This document shows positions 18,510-27,701 of a stretch of DNA of 64,000 nucleotides, piece after piece. How positions within the stretch are numbered: position 1 is the stretch's first letter; each line of letters starts with the position of its first letter. This DNA comes from RUG100 sp963542695 (GTDB taxonomy: Bacteria; Bacillota; Clostridia; Peptostreptococcales; Anaerovoracaceae), in the NCBI GenBank assembly GCA_963542695.1, contig CAUTYX010000009.1, positions 18,367-82,366 on the forward strand, in the 5' to 3' direction. The notes under the pieces are model-generated. The model was not told the DNA's origin, did no database searches, and was given only the letters and a program-made list of their open reading frames with translations. Position numbers and translations under genes: made by a program.

Positions 18510-18534
18510 GAGTATTATTTCGGAGGTTTGCCAT

Positions 18535-21500
18535 ATGGGAGTAATCAATAGTCTGGACTTGCAAGAAGCGTTGGAAGCCAGAATGACCAATAGATATTTT
18601 TTAAAACGGATGAAAGTGCAAAAAAACCACATGGAATCTTTTTTGCGCGATATCGACATCGCAGGACATGCTGCTCGTATTGCCAGGCAAGATACCATTA
18701 CCTGGAAGGGCGTAATAGACGAAATGAAAAGCGGCCTTGATCTGCTTTGCCCCGAACCGGCAGTAGGATGGCGTCAATACTGTTATGATTATGTATTGGG
18801 ATTTCTTTTTCCCGACGCAGAAATTTCACCACTGGATAGTCGCTATGATCCGGGACTTCTTTTTATCTATGAGTTTATGAGAACCATGCTGATTGTCAAC
18901 AGAGACGGTCGTCCTGACGACCCTGTCTTTGATTTTGAGCTGCCACGGGAATCCGAGCTTTCAGAAGAAAATCATCCGGCCTTGGAAGAATATCGCCATT
19001 ACTGTAGACTCGATAGAGACCACTATATCTACGAGTTTATGTTCCTGGGCGTGGAACTAACCGGCTTTAACACCTTAGGCCATGTGGCCGGTGTGCATAA
19101 CGTTGCTATGTTTGTGGCAAGACAGCTGGCGAAAAAGGGAGTACCGGTAGATCTGGCCTTGGTATCTACCTCGGCTGCTCTCCACGACATTGGAAAATAT
19201 GGGTGTAAAAAATCAGAGGCGCGGCGAGTTCCCTACCTTCACTACTACTATACAGATTTGTGTCTAAAATACCTTGATATGCCAATGACAGCGCATATTG
19301 CCAGTAACCATTCCACCTGGGATTTGGAACTGGAAAATCTTTCGGTGGAAAATTTACTGCTGATTTATGCAGATTTTCGTGTAAAAAGCTCTCATGCAGA
19401 AGATGGTCGGGAAATTATCCACATCCATACTCTAGATGATTCCTTTGAGGTAATTCTCAGCAAGCTGGATAACGTGGATGATAAAAAAATGGCACGATAC
19501 CAACGAGTATATGCCAAGCTCCATGACTTTGAAGATTATATGAAGAGCCTGGGGATTTCCACTGACTTACATGATTATACGGTACATCCGGTGAAGCATA
19601 TTGACGATGTGATGCTATCGCCGGCAGAAACTGTTCAACGGCTAAAGTATCTGGCTATTGAGCATAACGTGCTGGTAATGAACCACTTTGGAAACGATGC
19701 CGATTTGGCCAGTTTGCTGGAAAACGCTCGTAGTGAAAAGGCCTGGAAAAACATTCGGGCTTATCTTAGTACCTTGCAGGAGTACTTTACGTACATGACC
19801 CGTGTACAGAAGGTGATGACCATTGAATTTGCAAGGGAATTGCTGGTGCATAGAGAAGGGGATATTCGGAGAAAAGCGGCCACCTTAATTGGTCTTGTGT
19901 TGGCTTCTTACGATAAGGAATACCGAAAGGAGCTGCCGGAAGGCGTTGCGGAAAAAATGTCCCTAGAAGGCAGTATCCGCATGTGGAATGAACATTTGCG
20001 AATCGTCATCCACACAGATCCAAAGATGACCGACCAACAAAAACGTTGGATGGGGTATACTTTGAAAATTACGCTAAAAGCGTTACTGGATAATGTGGAG
20101 GACTTAGAAAAAAGGGAAAAGTATCTGAGCGGATTTTTGGATGTCATGCGCCAGCGGCTCAGATCAGAAGATTCGGTATTTATTGTGCTGGATACCATGC
20201 TGGAGGTTCCTTTTGAACTTTGCTCCAGAGCCGATGTAGAAAACATTGCCAGATTTTGCCGGAAGATGATGGATATGGATTCGCCGGAAATCAAAGTAGC
20301 ATCTCTTCGTGTTATTAAGGATTTGACCACACAGATTAGTTATTCTCTCTTGTCTGCCAAGGCTGTAGAATACATGCAGGAAATCCTTGAGACTGATGTC
20401 TATGGCGATGAACGGGCAAGCGTGGTATATCTAAAGGCAATCAGTGCTGCTGCTCTTAGCTTTTGGGGAGAAATGTCTTCTAAATGCCGAAAGGCTTATG
20501 AGGACTTGGGAAAAGCCACCACTTCTATTTTCCGCGAAAATCTAAAGGTGGATACGCCATGGAATATTAAATCGGTAAACATCGAGTTGATGATGGATGA
20601 ACTGGAACACGGAAAGATGAAAGAAGCTTTCTATATTGCTACTCACCTAGCTAACTTGCTGAAGGTTAGTGAGCGTGTTACAGTGCGTCACCAGGCCGGA
20701 CAGGCGTTGACCCGTATCTTTGATATGCTCAACGATGACCAGCGCAGTGAAATTGCCATTGAGCTGACAAAGGGACTGGAAATAGGGGAATATCAATTCT
20801 CCAAATATATTCCTGATTATTTAGGGATTATCATTGCCCGGCTGTCTTTGGAAAGCTTTAACGAAGTTATGTATGAGCTGGGGCATCTGCTGAAGAGCAA
20901 TAATGATAGAGTTGTAGGGGTTACGCTTGACACCTTGTCGGTACTCCTAAATTACTATATGGAATACAACGATTCAGAAGAGGCACAAAAGCGCTATCGG
21001 CGCCATAGAACCCGAATTATCGGCATGTTAATGAAGGGCATGGCTAATTATCACGAACCGGTAAGCCAGGAAGCCTTTATGATTATTGGAGAAAATATAT
21101 TCGGCTCTTCCCAGCTTACCTTGGAAGAAAAATTTGATATATTCCGGATTATGAACAAGAAGATGCTGACATTGATTCCTCCGGATGCTGATATTGAATT
21201 ACGGTTTTACAACAATGCAGCGGCATTAAACCATATTTACCGGTTTATTTCCGATTACCAATTCTATTTGAAAGATCCAAAGCTGCACCACAGGAAGAGA
21301 ATTGCCTTCTTCCCGGGGACTTTTGATCCGTTTTCCTTAGGCCACAAAGGTATTGTAAAAACCATTCTCAGTATGGGATTCCAAGTATATTTGGCATTAG
21401 ATGAATTTTCATGGTCCAAAAACACCCAGCCGAGAGAATTTAGAAAGAAAATTTTAACCATGTCCTGTGCCGATGAACCGGAAGTATTTTTGCTTCCTGA

Positions 21501-23334
21501 TGATGATCCTATTAACATCGCCAACGAAAGGGATTTGTGCAAATTAAAGACCATGATGGCCGGCCATGATGTCTACATTGTAGTTGGAAGCGATGTGGTG
21601 GCAAACGCCAGCTCCTATAAAAAGCAGCCGGGAGAAAATACCATTCATAGCTTGAACCACATTATCTTCCAGCGCATTACAGAAGAACATCATACGGCCA
21701 CAGAAGATTCCTATGTGGAAAATAAAAAGCGCATCAATGGACACATTGTAGAGTTGACGTTGCCGGTACAGCTGGAGGACATTAGCTCCACAAGAATCCG
21801 TGACAATATTGATAATAATAGAGATATCAGTTCTCTTATTGACCCGGTGGTACAGAACTTTATTTACGACCATTCTCTATACATGCGTTCCCCGCAATAC
21901 AAATATACTGTTCGCATGGAAGATATGAACTTTTGGGTGTCGCAGACAGACGGCATTATGGAAACCATTAGTATTACTGATGTAACCCGGGATGATTTTG
22001 TATTAGCCGAAGCTTCTGTTCGCCGTCTTGACCTTGGCCATCTCTACGAAGAATTCCAAGATCTTCGGATTATGCAGCACATCCGTGGTTATGCTGTCGG
22101 TATGATTTTAGTTATTAAATCTATGAAGGTGGATCCTTCTTGGGATGCCGATGATCCATACCAGTTGATTTTAACAGAGACGTTGTCAGAGGCGTTGAAG
22201 GAAGACTTTACCTATGCGGTGTACCATCCGGATCAAGAAGAGGTTAACAAGGAGTGTCTGGATGTTTTGCGAAGGCAAGGGTTCAAGGAAATTGTCATTA
22301 AGGGGAACCCAACCGGCTGCTACGCTGTAGATATGCGAAATCCGGTGACATTGTTTACCGATATGGATACGGTGCTAAAGGAGCCTTTTACTCAAAGCAA
22401 GGCGCTGGATCAAGCGCTGTATCAGGCTCACATCAGAATGCAGGAATCATTGACCCGCATGTTCCCCAGGACTCTGGTGCTGTCCTTTGACTCGGCCATT
22501 ATGCACCAAAAGCTGATTAAGAAAATTACCAGAGAAAATCAAGTACCGGTTAAACCGACGAAGAAACGGAAGCTGGGTCCATATATTTGCGTGCCTTTTG
22601 GTCATATTTTGACGGGAAAAGCCGTTCCAAATACCGTAACAAAAGTGCTCCATACCCAGAAATTCTTTGCACCGAATTTGCAAAGCTTTAAGATCAAAGA
22701 GTATCCATTTTATGCTTCTATTGAAGATCAGGTTCGGGTTATTAAATCCTTTGATCGAAAAGCGATTTTAGTAGATGACATTCTCCACAAAGGGTACCGT
22801 TTGCAGAGTCTGTATCCTACGCTGCAAGAGGCGGAAATCCAGATAGATAAGGTTATTGTAGGACTTTTATCCGGTTCGGGAAAAGATATGATGAAGCTAA
22901 ATGGCAGTGATGTGGACAGCGCATATTTTGTTCCTAACTTGAAATGCTGGTTTGTTGAGTCCCATATGTATCCGTTCATTGGAGGAGATGGGGTAGAGCG
23001 TCATACCGGAGATCCCGATGATCCGTTTACCTCTATTAACTTGATTATGCCGTACGTGTCACCTCACTTTTTAGAAGATGTGCCGCGGGAATCTCTCTAT
23101 GAGTTTTCCAAAGTTTGCCTGGAGAATGCCCGGGATATTCTACGGACGCTAGAAGAGGAGTACCAGAAGGAATTTGGCAGAAAGCTGACACTGCAGCGCC
23201 TCTCGGAGACAATATTATGGCCGGTACTGACAGATGTGGGAACGTGCCTTGATTTTGACTACACCATAGCAGCCAGTCGCTATGTAGAAGACGATATTGA
23301 ACGATTGGAAAGGATGAAGGATTACTTAAAATGA
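18535..23334 (+). CDS. HD / helical-repeat / NadD-like / PRTase-like fusion protein
   Basis: 1599 residues from ATG 18535, with GGAGG eight bases upstream. I see four parts. (1) An HD metal-phosphohydrolase domain at about 175-320, with His188, His217-Asp218 (HDIGKY), NHSTWD and YADFR. (2) A long alpha-helical, HEAT-like stretch at about 430-900. (3) A nucleotidyltransferase domain resembling NadD, with FFPGTFDPFSLGHKG at 926-939 and ISSTRIR at 1083-1089. (4) A C-terminal region with a PRPP-loop-like motif AILVDDILHKGYR at 1410-1422. The segment between (3) and (4) may be GNAT-like, but this is weak. NadD paired with an HD protein recalls nadD-yqeK, so nucleotide-cofactor metabolism is a plausible inference. 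I cannot assign a reaction. It overlaps the next gene by 4 bases. Confidence 0.8.
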   Translation: MGVINSLDLQEALEARMTNRYFLKRMKVQKNHMESFLRDIDIAGHAARIARQDTITWKGVIDEMKSGLDLLCPEPAVGWRQYCYDYVLGFLFPDAEISPLDSRYDPGLLFIYEFMRTMLIVNRDGRPDDPVFDFELPRESELSEENHPALEEYRHYCRLDRDHYIYEFMFLGVELTGFNTLGHVAGVHNVAMFVARQLAKKGVPVDLALVSTSAALHDIGKYGCKKSEARRVPYLHYYYTDLCLKYLDMPMTAHIASNHSTWDLELENLSVENLLLIYADFRVKSSHAEDGREIIHIHTLDDSFEVILSKLDNVDDKKMARYQRVYAKLHDFEDYMKSLGISTDLHDYTVHPVKHIDDVMLSPAETVQRLKYLAIEHNVLVMNHFGNDADLASLLENARSEKAWKNIRAYLSTLQEYFTYMTRVQKVMTIEFARELLVHREGDIRRKAATLIGLVLASYDKEYRKELPEGVAEKMSLEGSIRMWNEHLRIVIHTDPKMTDQQKRWMGYTLKITLKALLDNVEDLEKREKYLSGFLDVMRQRLRSEDSVFIVLDTMLEVPFELCSRADVENIARFCRKMMDMDSPEIKVASLRVIKDLTTQISYSLLSAKAVEYMQEILETDVYGDERASVVYLKAISAAALSFWGEMSSKCRKAYEDLGKATTSIFRENLKVDTPWNIKSVNIELMMDELEHGKMKEAFYIATHLANLLKVSERVTVRHQAGQALTRIFDMLNDDQRSEIAIELTKGLEIGEYQFSKYIPDYLGIIIARLSLESFNEVMYELGHLLKSNNDRVVGVTLDTLSVLLNYYMEYNDSEEAQKRYRRHRTRIIGMLMKGMANYHEPVSQEAFMIIGENIFGSSQLTLEEKFDIFRIMNKKMLTLIPPDADIELRFYNNAAALNHIYRFISDYQFYLKDPKLHHRKRIAFFPGTFDPFSLGHKGIVKTILSMGFQVYLALDEFSWSKNTQPREFRKKILTMSCADEPEVFLLPDDDPINIANERDLCKLKTMMAGHDVYIVVGSDVVANASSYKKQPGENTIHSLNHIIFQRITEEHHTATEDSYVENKKRINGHIVELTLPVQLEDISSTRIRDNIDNNRDISSLIDPVVQNFIYDHSLYMRSPQYKYTVRMEDMNFWVSQTDGIMETISITDVTRDDFVLAEASVRRLDLGHLYEEFQDLRIMQHIRGYAVGMILVIKSMKVDPSWDADDPYQLILTETLSEALKEDFTYAVYHPDQEEVNKECLDVLRRQGFKEIVIKGNPTGCYAVDMRNPVTLFTDMDTVLKEPFTQSKALDQALYQAHIRMQESLTRMFPRTLVLSFDSAIMHQKLIKKITRENQVPVKPTKKRKLGPYICVPFGHILTGKAVPNTVTKVLHTQKFFAPNLQSFKIKEYPFYASIEDQVRVIKSFDRKAILVDDILHKGYRLQSLYPTLQEAEIQIDKVIVGLLSGSGKDMMKLNGSDVDSAYFVPNLKCWFVESHMYPFIGGDGVERHTGDPDDPFTSINLIMPYVSPHFLEDVPRESLYEFSKVCLENARDILRTLEEEYQKEFGRKLTLQRLSETILWPVLTDVGTCLDFDYTIAASRYVEDDIERLERMKDYLK

Positions 23335-24314
23335 GAAGATTAAAGGAACTGTTTCGGGATCAAGCAATCCTCCAAGAAGGTCGTGATTTCTTTATTATCA
23401 AAGGTTACCATGAACCGTTAAAACGGCGCCAGAGAGTGCATATTTTAGCCATGGGAGACGTAGGGGGCACCCTTGCTCTTGGCATGAAGCTGCTGGGAAG
23501 TGATGTCGTGGAGAAAATCGGTATTTGCGATTTAAATGAAGATATGTGCCGGCGTTATGAAGCAGAGTTAAATCAGATTAGCCTGCCTGACGATCACGAT
23601 TGCCTGCCTTTTGTAGAAATCGTTTCGCCAGAAGATCTTTTCAAATGTGATGCCTTTATTTTCTGTGCGACCAAGGGTGTACCTCCGGTGGAGGCGACCA
23701 AAGGGGATATGCGGATGATGCAGCTAAAAGGGAATCTGGAGTTAATCCGGTCCTTTGGAAAGCGTGCTGCAGAGGAAAATTTTGGAGGCGATTTCTTCGT
23801 AGTATCTGATCCGGTGGATCCTCTTTGCAAACAAGTGTTGCTGCAAGGTGTCCATCGAACCCGTATCAAGGGGTATGGCCTGGGGGTAATGAGTGCCCGG
23901 GCTGCATACTTTGCAAGACAACACGAGGAACTGCAGGATTATTTGTCCTATGGTCGTGCTTTTGGACCTCATGGGGAGGATCTTGTTATCTGCGATAATA
24001 TTTATCTATATGATCAGCAGCGGTCTTTGAAACTGACCGAAATGACCGTGAAAGCGAATCTTGCTATTCGGGAGATGGGTTTTAAGCCCTATATTGCACC
24101 GGCTTTTTCTTCCGGTGTGTTGTCGATTCTCTCGGATATGCGAGGGGATTGGCATTATAGCTCTGCCTATTTTGGAAAAGACCAAACCGGTGCTTTTCTC
24201 GGTATGCATTGCCGCCGAAGAGAAGATGGCCTTGAAGTAGAAGATTTGCCGTTAGATGACCGACTTTTTGACCGGATTGCCCGTGCCCTGGCCAATTTGG
24301 AGGAGTTGCTGTAG
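23331..24314 (+). CDS. Divergent lactate/malate-dehydrogenase-like protein
   Basis: 327 residues. A Rossmann start (HILAMGDVGGTLALG at about 37-51) is followed by ICDLNEDM, the usual acidic residue after beta-2. A substrate-Arg-like region (Arg128 with LKGN) and SDPVDPLCKQV, where LDH has NPVD, come next. His214 in FGPHGED occupies the catalytic His position. At the LDH motif GTxLDSAR it reads LGVMSAR (185-190), so the Asp of the His-Asp relay appears to be Met187. Either the substrate differs from 2-oxoacids or it is a non-enzymatic sensor. ATG overlaps the stop of the preceding fusion gene, so expression is coupled. Confidence 0.75.
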   Translation: MRRLKELFRDQAILQEGRDFFIIKGYHEPLKRRQRVHILAMGDVGGTLALGMKLLGSDVVEKIGICDLNEDMCRRYEAELNQISLPDDHDCLPFVEIVSPEDLFKCDAFIFCATKGVPPVEATKGDMRMMQLKGNLELIRSFGKRAAEENFGGDFFVVSDPVDPLCKQVLLQGVHRTRIKGYGLGVMSARAAYFARQHEELQDYLSYGRAFGPHGEDLVICDNIYLYDQQRSLKLTEMTVKANLAIREMGFKPYIAPAFSSGVLSILSDMRGDWHYSSAYFGKDQTGAFLGMHCRRREDGLEVEDLPLDDRLFDRIARALANLEELL

Positions 24315-24317
24315 AAA

Positions 24318-25385
24318 ATGGATAAAATCACTCTGATTATTCCTGAATACGACGGCAACGATCGTTCCGGACGATTAGAAGGAGTTATTCGCCATGGTTT
24401 GTCAGGTCTTGAAATAGAGATTTTGGAGACCGTAGATCAAATGGCTATGCAGGATTTGCGGGAGCGGCGGATTCTCTTTGCAGTGGCTCTTGGAAATTCC
24501 GGTATCAATCTGGAAATGTATCGAATGATTCGCTATATCCGTGCCCACAAAAATCTCTTTGATGGTTCTGTGGCCGGTATGGTATTAAATGGAAACAGTG
24601 AGCTGTTTACCAAATCGGTAGCAAGGGATTTGGTGTTTTCTGCCAATCGTTCCGGCTGTACGTTCCCCGGAAGACCTTTAGTGGAAGGCACCGGCAGCTT
24701 GTTGAATTTTACCGTCATTGCTAAGATTCACGGTCTCGACAACTTAGGAGCCTATAGATATTCTGTGCGGGCTTTAGTGGAGCGAGTCCTTAGCTATAAA
24801 CCACCGGTTATCCGTGACCGCAAACCACGACTTCTTGCCCTCCATGCCGGCAATGCCATGACATCCAACACCTTAGGTCTTTGGCATTTGGTTCGGGAAG
24901 GGCTGGATTGTGATGTGAAGGAAATTTCATTGCGTGACGGGCAAATTTGGGATTGTCGTGGCTGTTCTTATGAAACATGTCTGCACTTAGGCGAAAAACA
25001 AAATTGTTTTTACGGCGGTGTAATGACACAGGAGGTGTACCCGGCTATTGGAAAGTGCGATGGTTTGGTAATGGTTTGTCCCAACTACAATGATGCCATC
25101 AGTGCCAATTTATCGGCTTTTGTAAACCGATTGACGGCAATTTTTAGAGTCAGACCCTTTTACGACAAACGTGTTTTTGCGGTAATTGTGTCAGGGTATA
25201 GCGGCAGTGATATTGTTGCACAGCAGCTGATCAGTGGGCTGAACATGAACAAATCCTTTATTTTGCCATCACGGTTTGCCTTAATGGAAACGGCCAATAA
25301 TCCGGGAACGGTTATGGATATCAAGGGGATTAAAGACAATGCTGCCGAATTTGCAGATACCATAATGAAGGAATTCCAATCTTGA
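24318..25385 (+). CDS. Flavodoxin-like NAD(P)H-dependent FMN reductase family protein
   Basis: 355 residues. The C-terminal half, from about residue 170, is a flavodoxin-like FMN reductase fold (LLALHAGNAMTSNTLGLWHLV). It carries a cysteine set Cys213, Cys216, Cys221 and Cys230 (WDCRGCSYETC) like that of iron-sulfur flavoproteins, then MVCPNYNDAISANLSAFVNR. The N-terminal half (about 1-165) looks like a second degenerate alpha/beta domain of unknown role. It starts three bases after the preceding stop, making it the third gene of the operon. A redox partner for the dehydrogenase-like protein is an inference from position only. Confidence 0.72.
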   Translation: MDKITLIIPEYDGNDRSGRLEGVIRHGLSGLEIEILETVDQMAMQDLRERRILFAVALGNSGINLEMYRMIRYIRAHKNLFDGSVAGMVLNGNSELFTKSVARDLVFSANRSGCTFPGRPLVEGTGSLLNFTVIAKIHGLDNLGAYRYSVRALVERVLSYKPPVIRDRKPRLLALHAGNAMTSNTLGLWHLVREGLDCDVKEISLRDGQIWDCRGCSYETCLHLGEKQNCFYGGVMTQEVYPAIGKCDGLVMVCPNYNDAISANLSAFVNRLTAIFRVRPFYDKRVFAVIVSGYSGSDIVAQQLISGLNMNKSFILPSRFALMETANNPGTVMDIKGIKDNAAEFADTIMKEFQS

Positions 25386-25411
25386 AAATAAAAGAGGATA
25401 TGGAGTATAAT
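25382..25411 (+). promoter_or_regulatory. Probable promoter of mgtE
   Basis: TTGAAA, 18-bp spacer, TATAAT, starting at the stop of the preceding gene. The leader is under 30 bases, so there is no room for an M-box magnesium riboswitch. Confidence 0.6.
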
Positions 25412-25439
25412 AAATAAGTTACGAGGAGAGGAGGGAATC

Positions 25440-26828
25440 ATGGACGAAAAAATGGAATTTCAAGAGCTTGTGGAACGGGCTTTGAAACGAATGGAAAACA
25501 AAGAGTACATCGTCGTTCGTGATGAACTTCTTAAATGGAAAGACGCCGATGTAGCTGAAGTTATTGAAGAAGTAATGGATGAAGTCAGTTTAGACGCTGC
25601 CATTATTCTGTTTCGAATGCTTCCCAAAGATGTATCGGCAGATGTCTTTGCTTATTTACCTACGGAAGACCAGCTGGCCATTATTCGCGGCATTACCGAC
25701 CGGGAAATTTCCTATATCATTCAAGAGCTGGACTTTGATGATAAGATTGACGTTTTGGAGGAATTACCTGCCAACCTGGTAGATAAAATTTTAGAAAAAA
25801 CGCCTCGTCACGAGCGGAAACAGATTAACACGTTCCTAAACTATCCGGATAACTGTGCCGGTACGTTGATGACTCCTGACTATATTAGTCTCAAGGCTAA
25901 TATGACGGTAAAGGATGCCTTGCGCCATATTAAGAGAGTGGGGATGGACTCCGAGACGGTCTACACTTGTTATGTCAAGGATGAGAGCCGTCATTTAAAG
26001 GGCATTGTGTCATTGCGCAAGCTGGTTATCAGTGATGCCAACACGCCGTTATCGGAGTTGATGATGCAGGATATTGTTTCCATCAATGTGTTGGAAGACC
26101 AAGAAGAAGCCTATGAGACTTTTAAGAAATACGGTTATTTAGCAATTCCGGTTGTAGACAGTGAAGATCGTCTAGTGGGAATTATCACCATGGACGATAT
26201 TTTAGACGTTATTGAAGAAGAAACCACAGAAGACTTTGAGAGAATGGCCGGTATCGTTGATGACTCCACCACATCCTACTTGGATATTGGTGTGTTAAAA
26301 CACGTGCGAAACCGTCTTCCTTGGCTTCTTGCCTTGATGCTGATGTATATTATTACCGGTGCCATTATTTCCGGTTTTGAAGTAACACTAAAAGAAGTTA
26401 TCAGCCTTTCTGTGTATATGCCGATGCTGATGGGTACCGGCGGTAATTCCGGATCGCAGTCGGCAACGTTGATTATTCGTAGCATGGCGGTGGGTGATAT
26501 TGATTTAAAAGATGGTTGGCGTGTTCTTTGGAAAGAGCTGCGTGTCAGTGTCATTTTAGGAGTAGTCCTCAGTGCCGTAAACTTTGTACGGGTTATGATA
26601 GAGCAACATAGCGATCCACGATGCTTTATGATTGCATTGACTGTGTGTTTATCTACGATTGCCGTGGTAGTGGCAGCAAAGTGTATCGGCTCCATGCTTC
26701 CCATGCTGGCTAAAAAGATTGGCGTAGACCCGGCATTGATGGCATCACCTATGATTTCATCCTTGACGGATACGGTTTCTGTTACCACCTATTTCTTGCT
26801 TGCAACAGCGCTGTTGCAGATTGGATAA
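25440..26828 (+). CDS. mgtE: Magnesium transporter MgtE
   Basis: 462 residues with the complete MgtE layout. An acidic N-terminal superhelical domain (about 25-130, with LPKDVSADVFAYLP and the AIIRGITDRE repeats) comes first. Two CBS domains follow (about 135-255; NCAGTLMTPDYISLKANMTV, then AIPVVDSEDRLVGIITMDDIL). A C-terminal membrane domain of about five helices (from about 285) carries the pore motif MGTGGNSGSQSATLIIR. MgtE is a Mg-gated Mg2+ channel whose cytosolic domains close it at high internal Mg. The ribosome site GAGGAGAGGAGG is very strong. Confidence 0.97.
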   Translation: MDEKMEFQELVERALKRMENKEYIVVRDELLKWKDADVAEVIEEVMDEVSLDAAIILFRMLPKDVSADVFAYLPTEDQLAIIRGITDREISYIIQELDFDDKIDVLEELPANLVDKILEKTPRHERKQINTFLNYPDNCAGTLMTPDYISLKANMTVKDALRHIKRVGMDSETVYTCYVKDESRHLKGIVSLRKLVISDANTPLSELMMQDIVSINVLEDQEEAYETFKKYGYLAIPVVDSEDRLVGIITMDDILDVIEEETTEDFERMAGIVDDSTTSYLDIGVLKHVRNRLPWLLALMLMYIITGAIISGFEVTLKEVISLSVYMPMLMGTGGNSGSQSATLIIRSMAVGDIDLKDGWRVLWKELRVSVILGVVLSAVNFVRVMIEQHSDPRCFMIALTVCLSTIAVVVAAKCIGSMLPMLAKKIGVDPALMASPMISSLTDTVSVTTYFLLATALLQIG

Positions 26829-26831
26829 GTC

Positions 26832-27683
26832 ATGGAAACCATTACAAAAAGTTATATAGACGATATAATGATTATGGTAAAGCGGACGAAAGATACCTAC
26901 AAGAATAAATGCGGTATAATAGGGGCTGTTGCCGGTTCTGTGGGAATGGCCGGAGCTGCTGTATTGTGCGGTTTGGCAGCATTACGGGCCGGTTGCGGGT
27001 TGATGCAGTACTATGTTCCGGATGGGATTCGTGATGTGTTGCAAATAGCTGTTCCGGAGGCAACTTGTCGCAGTAGAAAACCGGATGAATCCATCTTGGA
27101 TTGTGATAGTTTGGCTGTGGGACCGGGGCTGGGGTTCCATAAGGAAGATCGAGAAATACTGGCCTATCTTTTGGAAACGTATACCGGAACCATGGTGTTT
27201 GATGCAGACGGCATTAATAATATTACCCGAATGGAATTGCAGCCTCTTGTAAAAGATTTTTCCGGAAATTTGATTATGACCCCTCATCGAGGTGAAGCAG
27301 CACGGCTACTGGGTATTCCGTTTATTCCGGCAGGAGAGCAGGCAGCTGCAAAGGCTGCACGGCATTTGGCAGAAACCTATCATGCCACGGTGGTGTTAAA
27401 AGGCCATGAGACCATTGTTTGTGATCCGGAGGGAAATCTTGTTTGCAATAGGGAGACGGGAAATCCCGGTATGGCAACGGGAGGTAGTGGCGATGTGTTA
27501 ACAGGTCTTATTGCCTCTTTGGTCGGCCAAGGATTGCCCTATATAGACGCTGCCATTGCCGGTGTCTATATCCATGGTATGGCCGGGGATTTGGCAGCAG
27601 AAAAATTTGGTGAAAACGCTATGGTGGCCGGCGATATAGCCCGGGCGCTGGCCGACGCAATAAAAAGTATTATTGGAAGATAA
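26832..27683 (+). CDS. nnrD: ADP/ATP-dependent NAD(P)H-hydrate dehydratase
   Basis: 283 residues of the ribokinase-like CARKD family, which repairs hydrated NADH/NADPH. Motifs seen are GSVGMAGAAVLCGLAALRAGCGL, DADGINN, LIMTPHRGEAARLLG, VVLKGHETIV and the anion-hole/catalytic GMATGGSGDVLTGLIAS. Only the dehydratase domain is present; the epimerase half (NnrE) found fused in many bacteria is missing here. The first ATG lies 3 bases after mgtE and has no clear ribosome site, so either coupling or a start at 26868 or 26874 is possible. Confidence 0.92.
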   Translation: METITKSYIDDIMIMVKRTKDTYKNKCGIIGAVAGSVGMAGAAVLCGLAALRAGCGLMQYYVPDGIRDVLQIAVPEATCRSRKPDESILDCDSLAVGPGLGFHKEDREILAYLLETYTGTMVFDADGINNITRMELQPLVKDFSGNLIMTPHRGEAARLLGIPFIPAGEQAAAKAARHLAETYHATVVLKGHETIVCDPEGNLVCNRETGNPGMATGGSGDVLTGLIASLVGQGLPYIDAAIAGVYIHGMAGDLAAEKFGENAMVAGDIARALADAIKSIIGR

Positions 27684-27701
27684 ATTATGGAGGATGTTTG
27701 T

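Noticed and set aside
25386..25439. M-box riboswitch before mgtE
   Set aside because: The leader after the promoter is under 30 bases, too short for an M-box.
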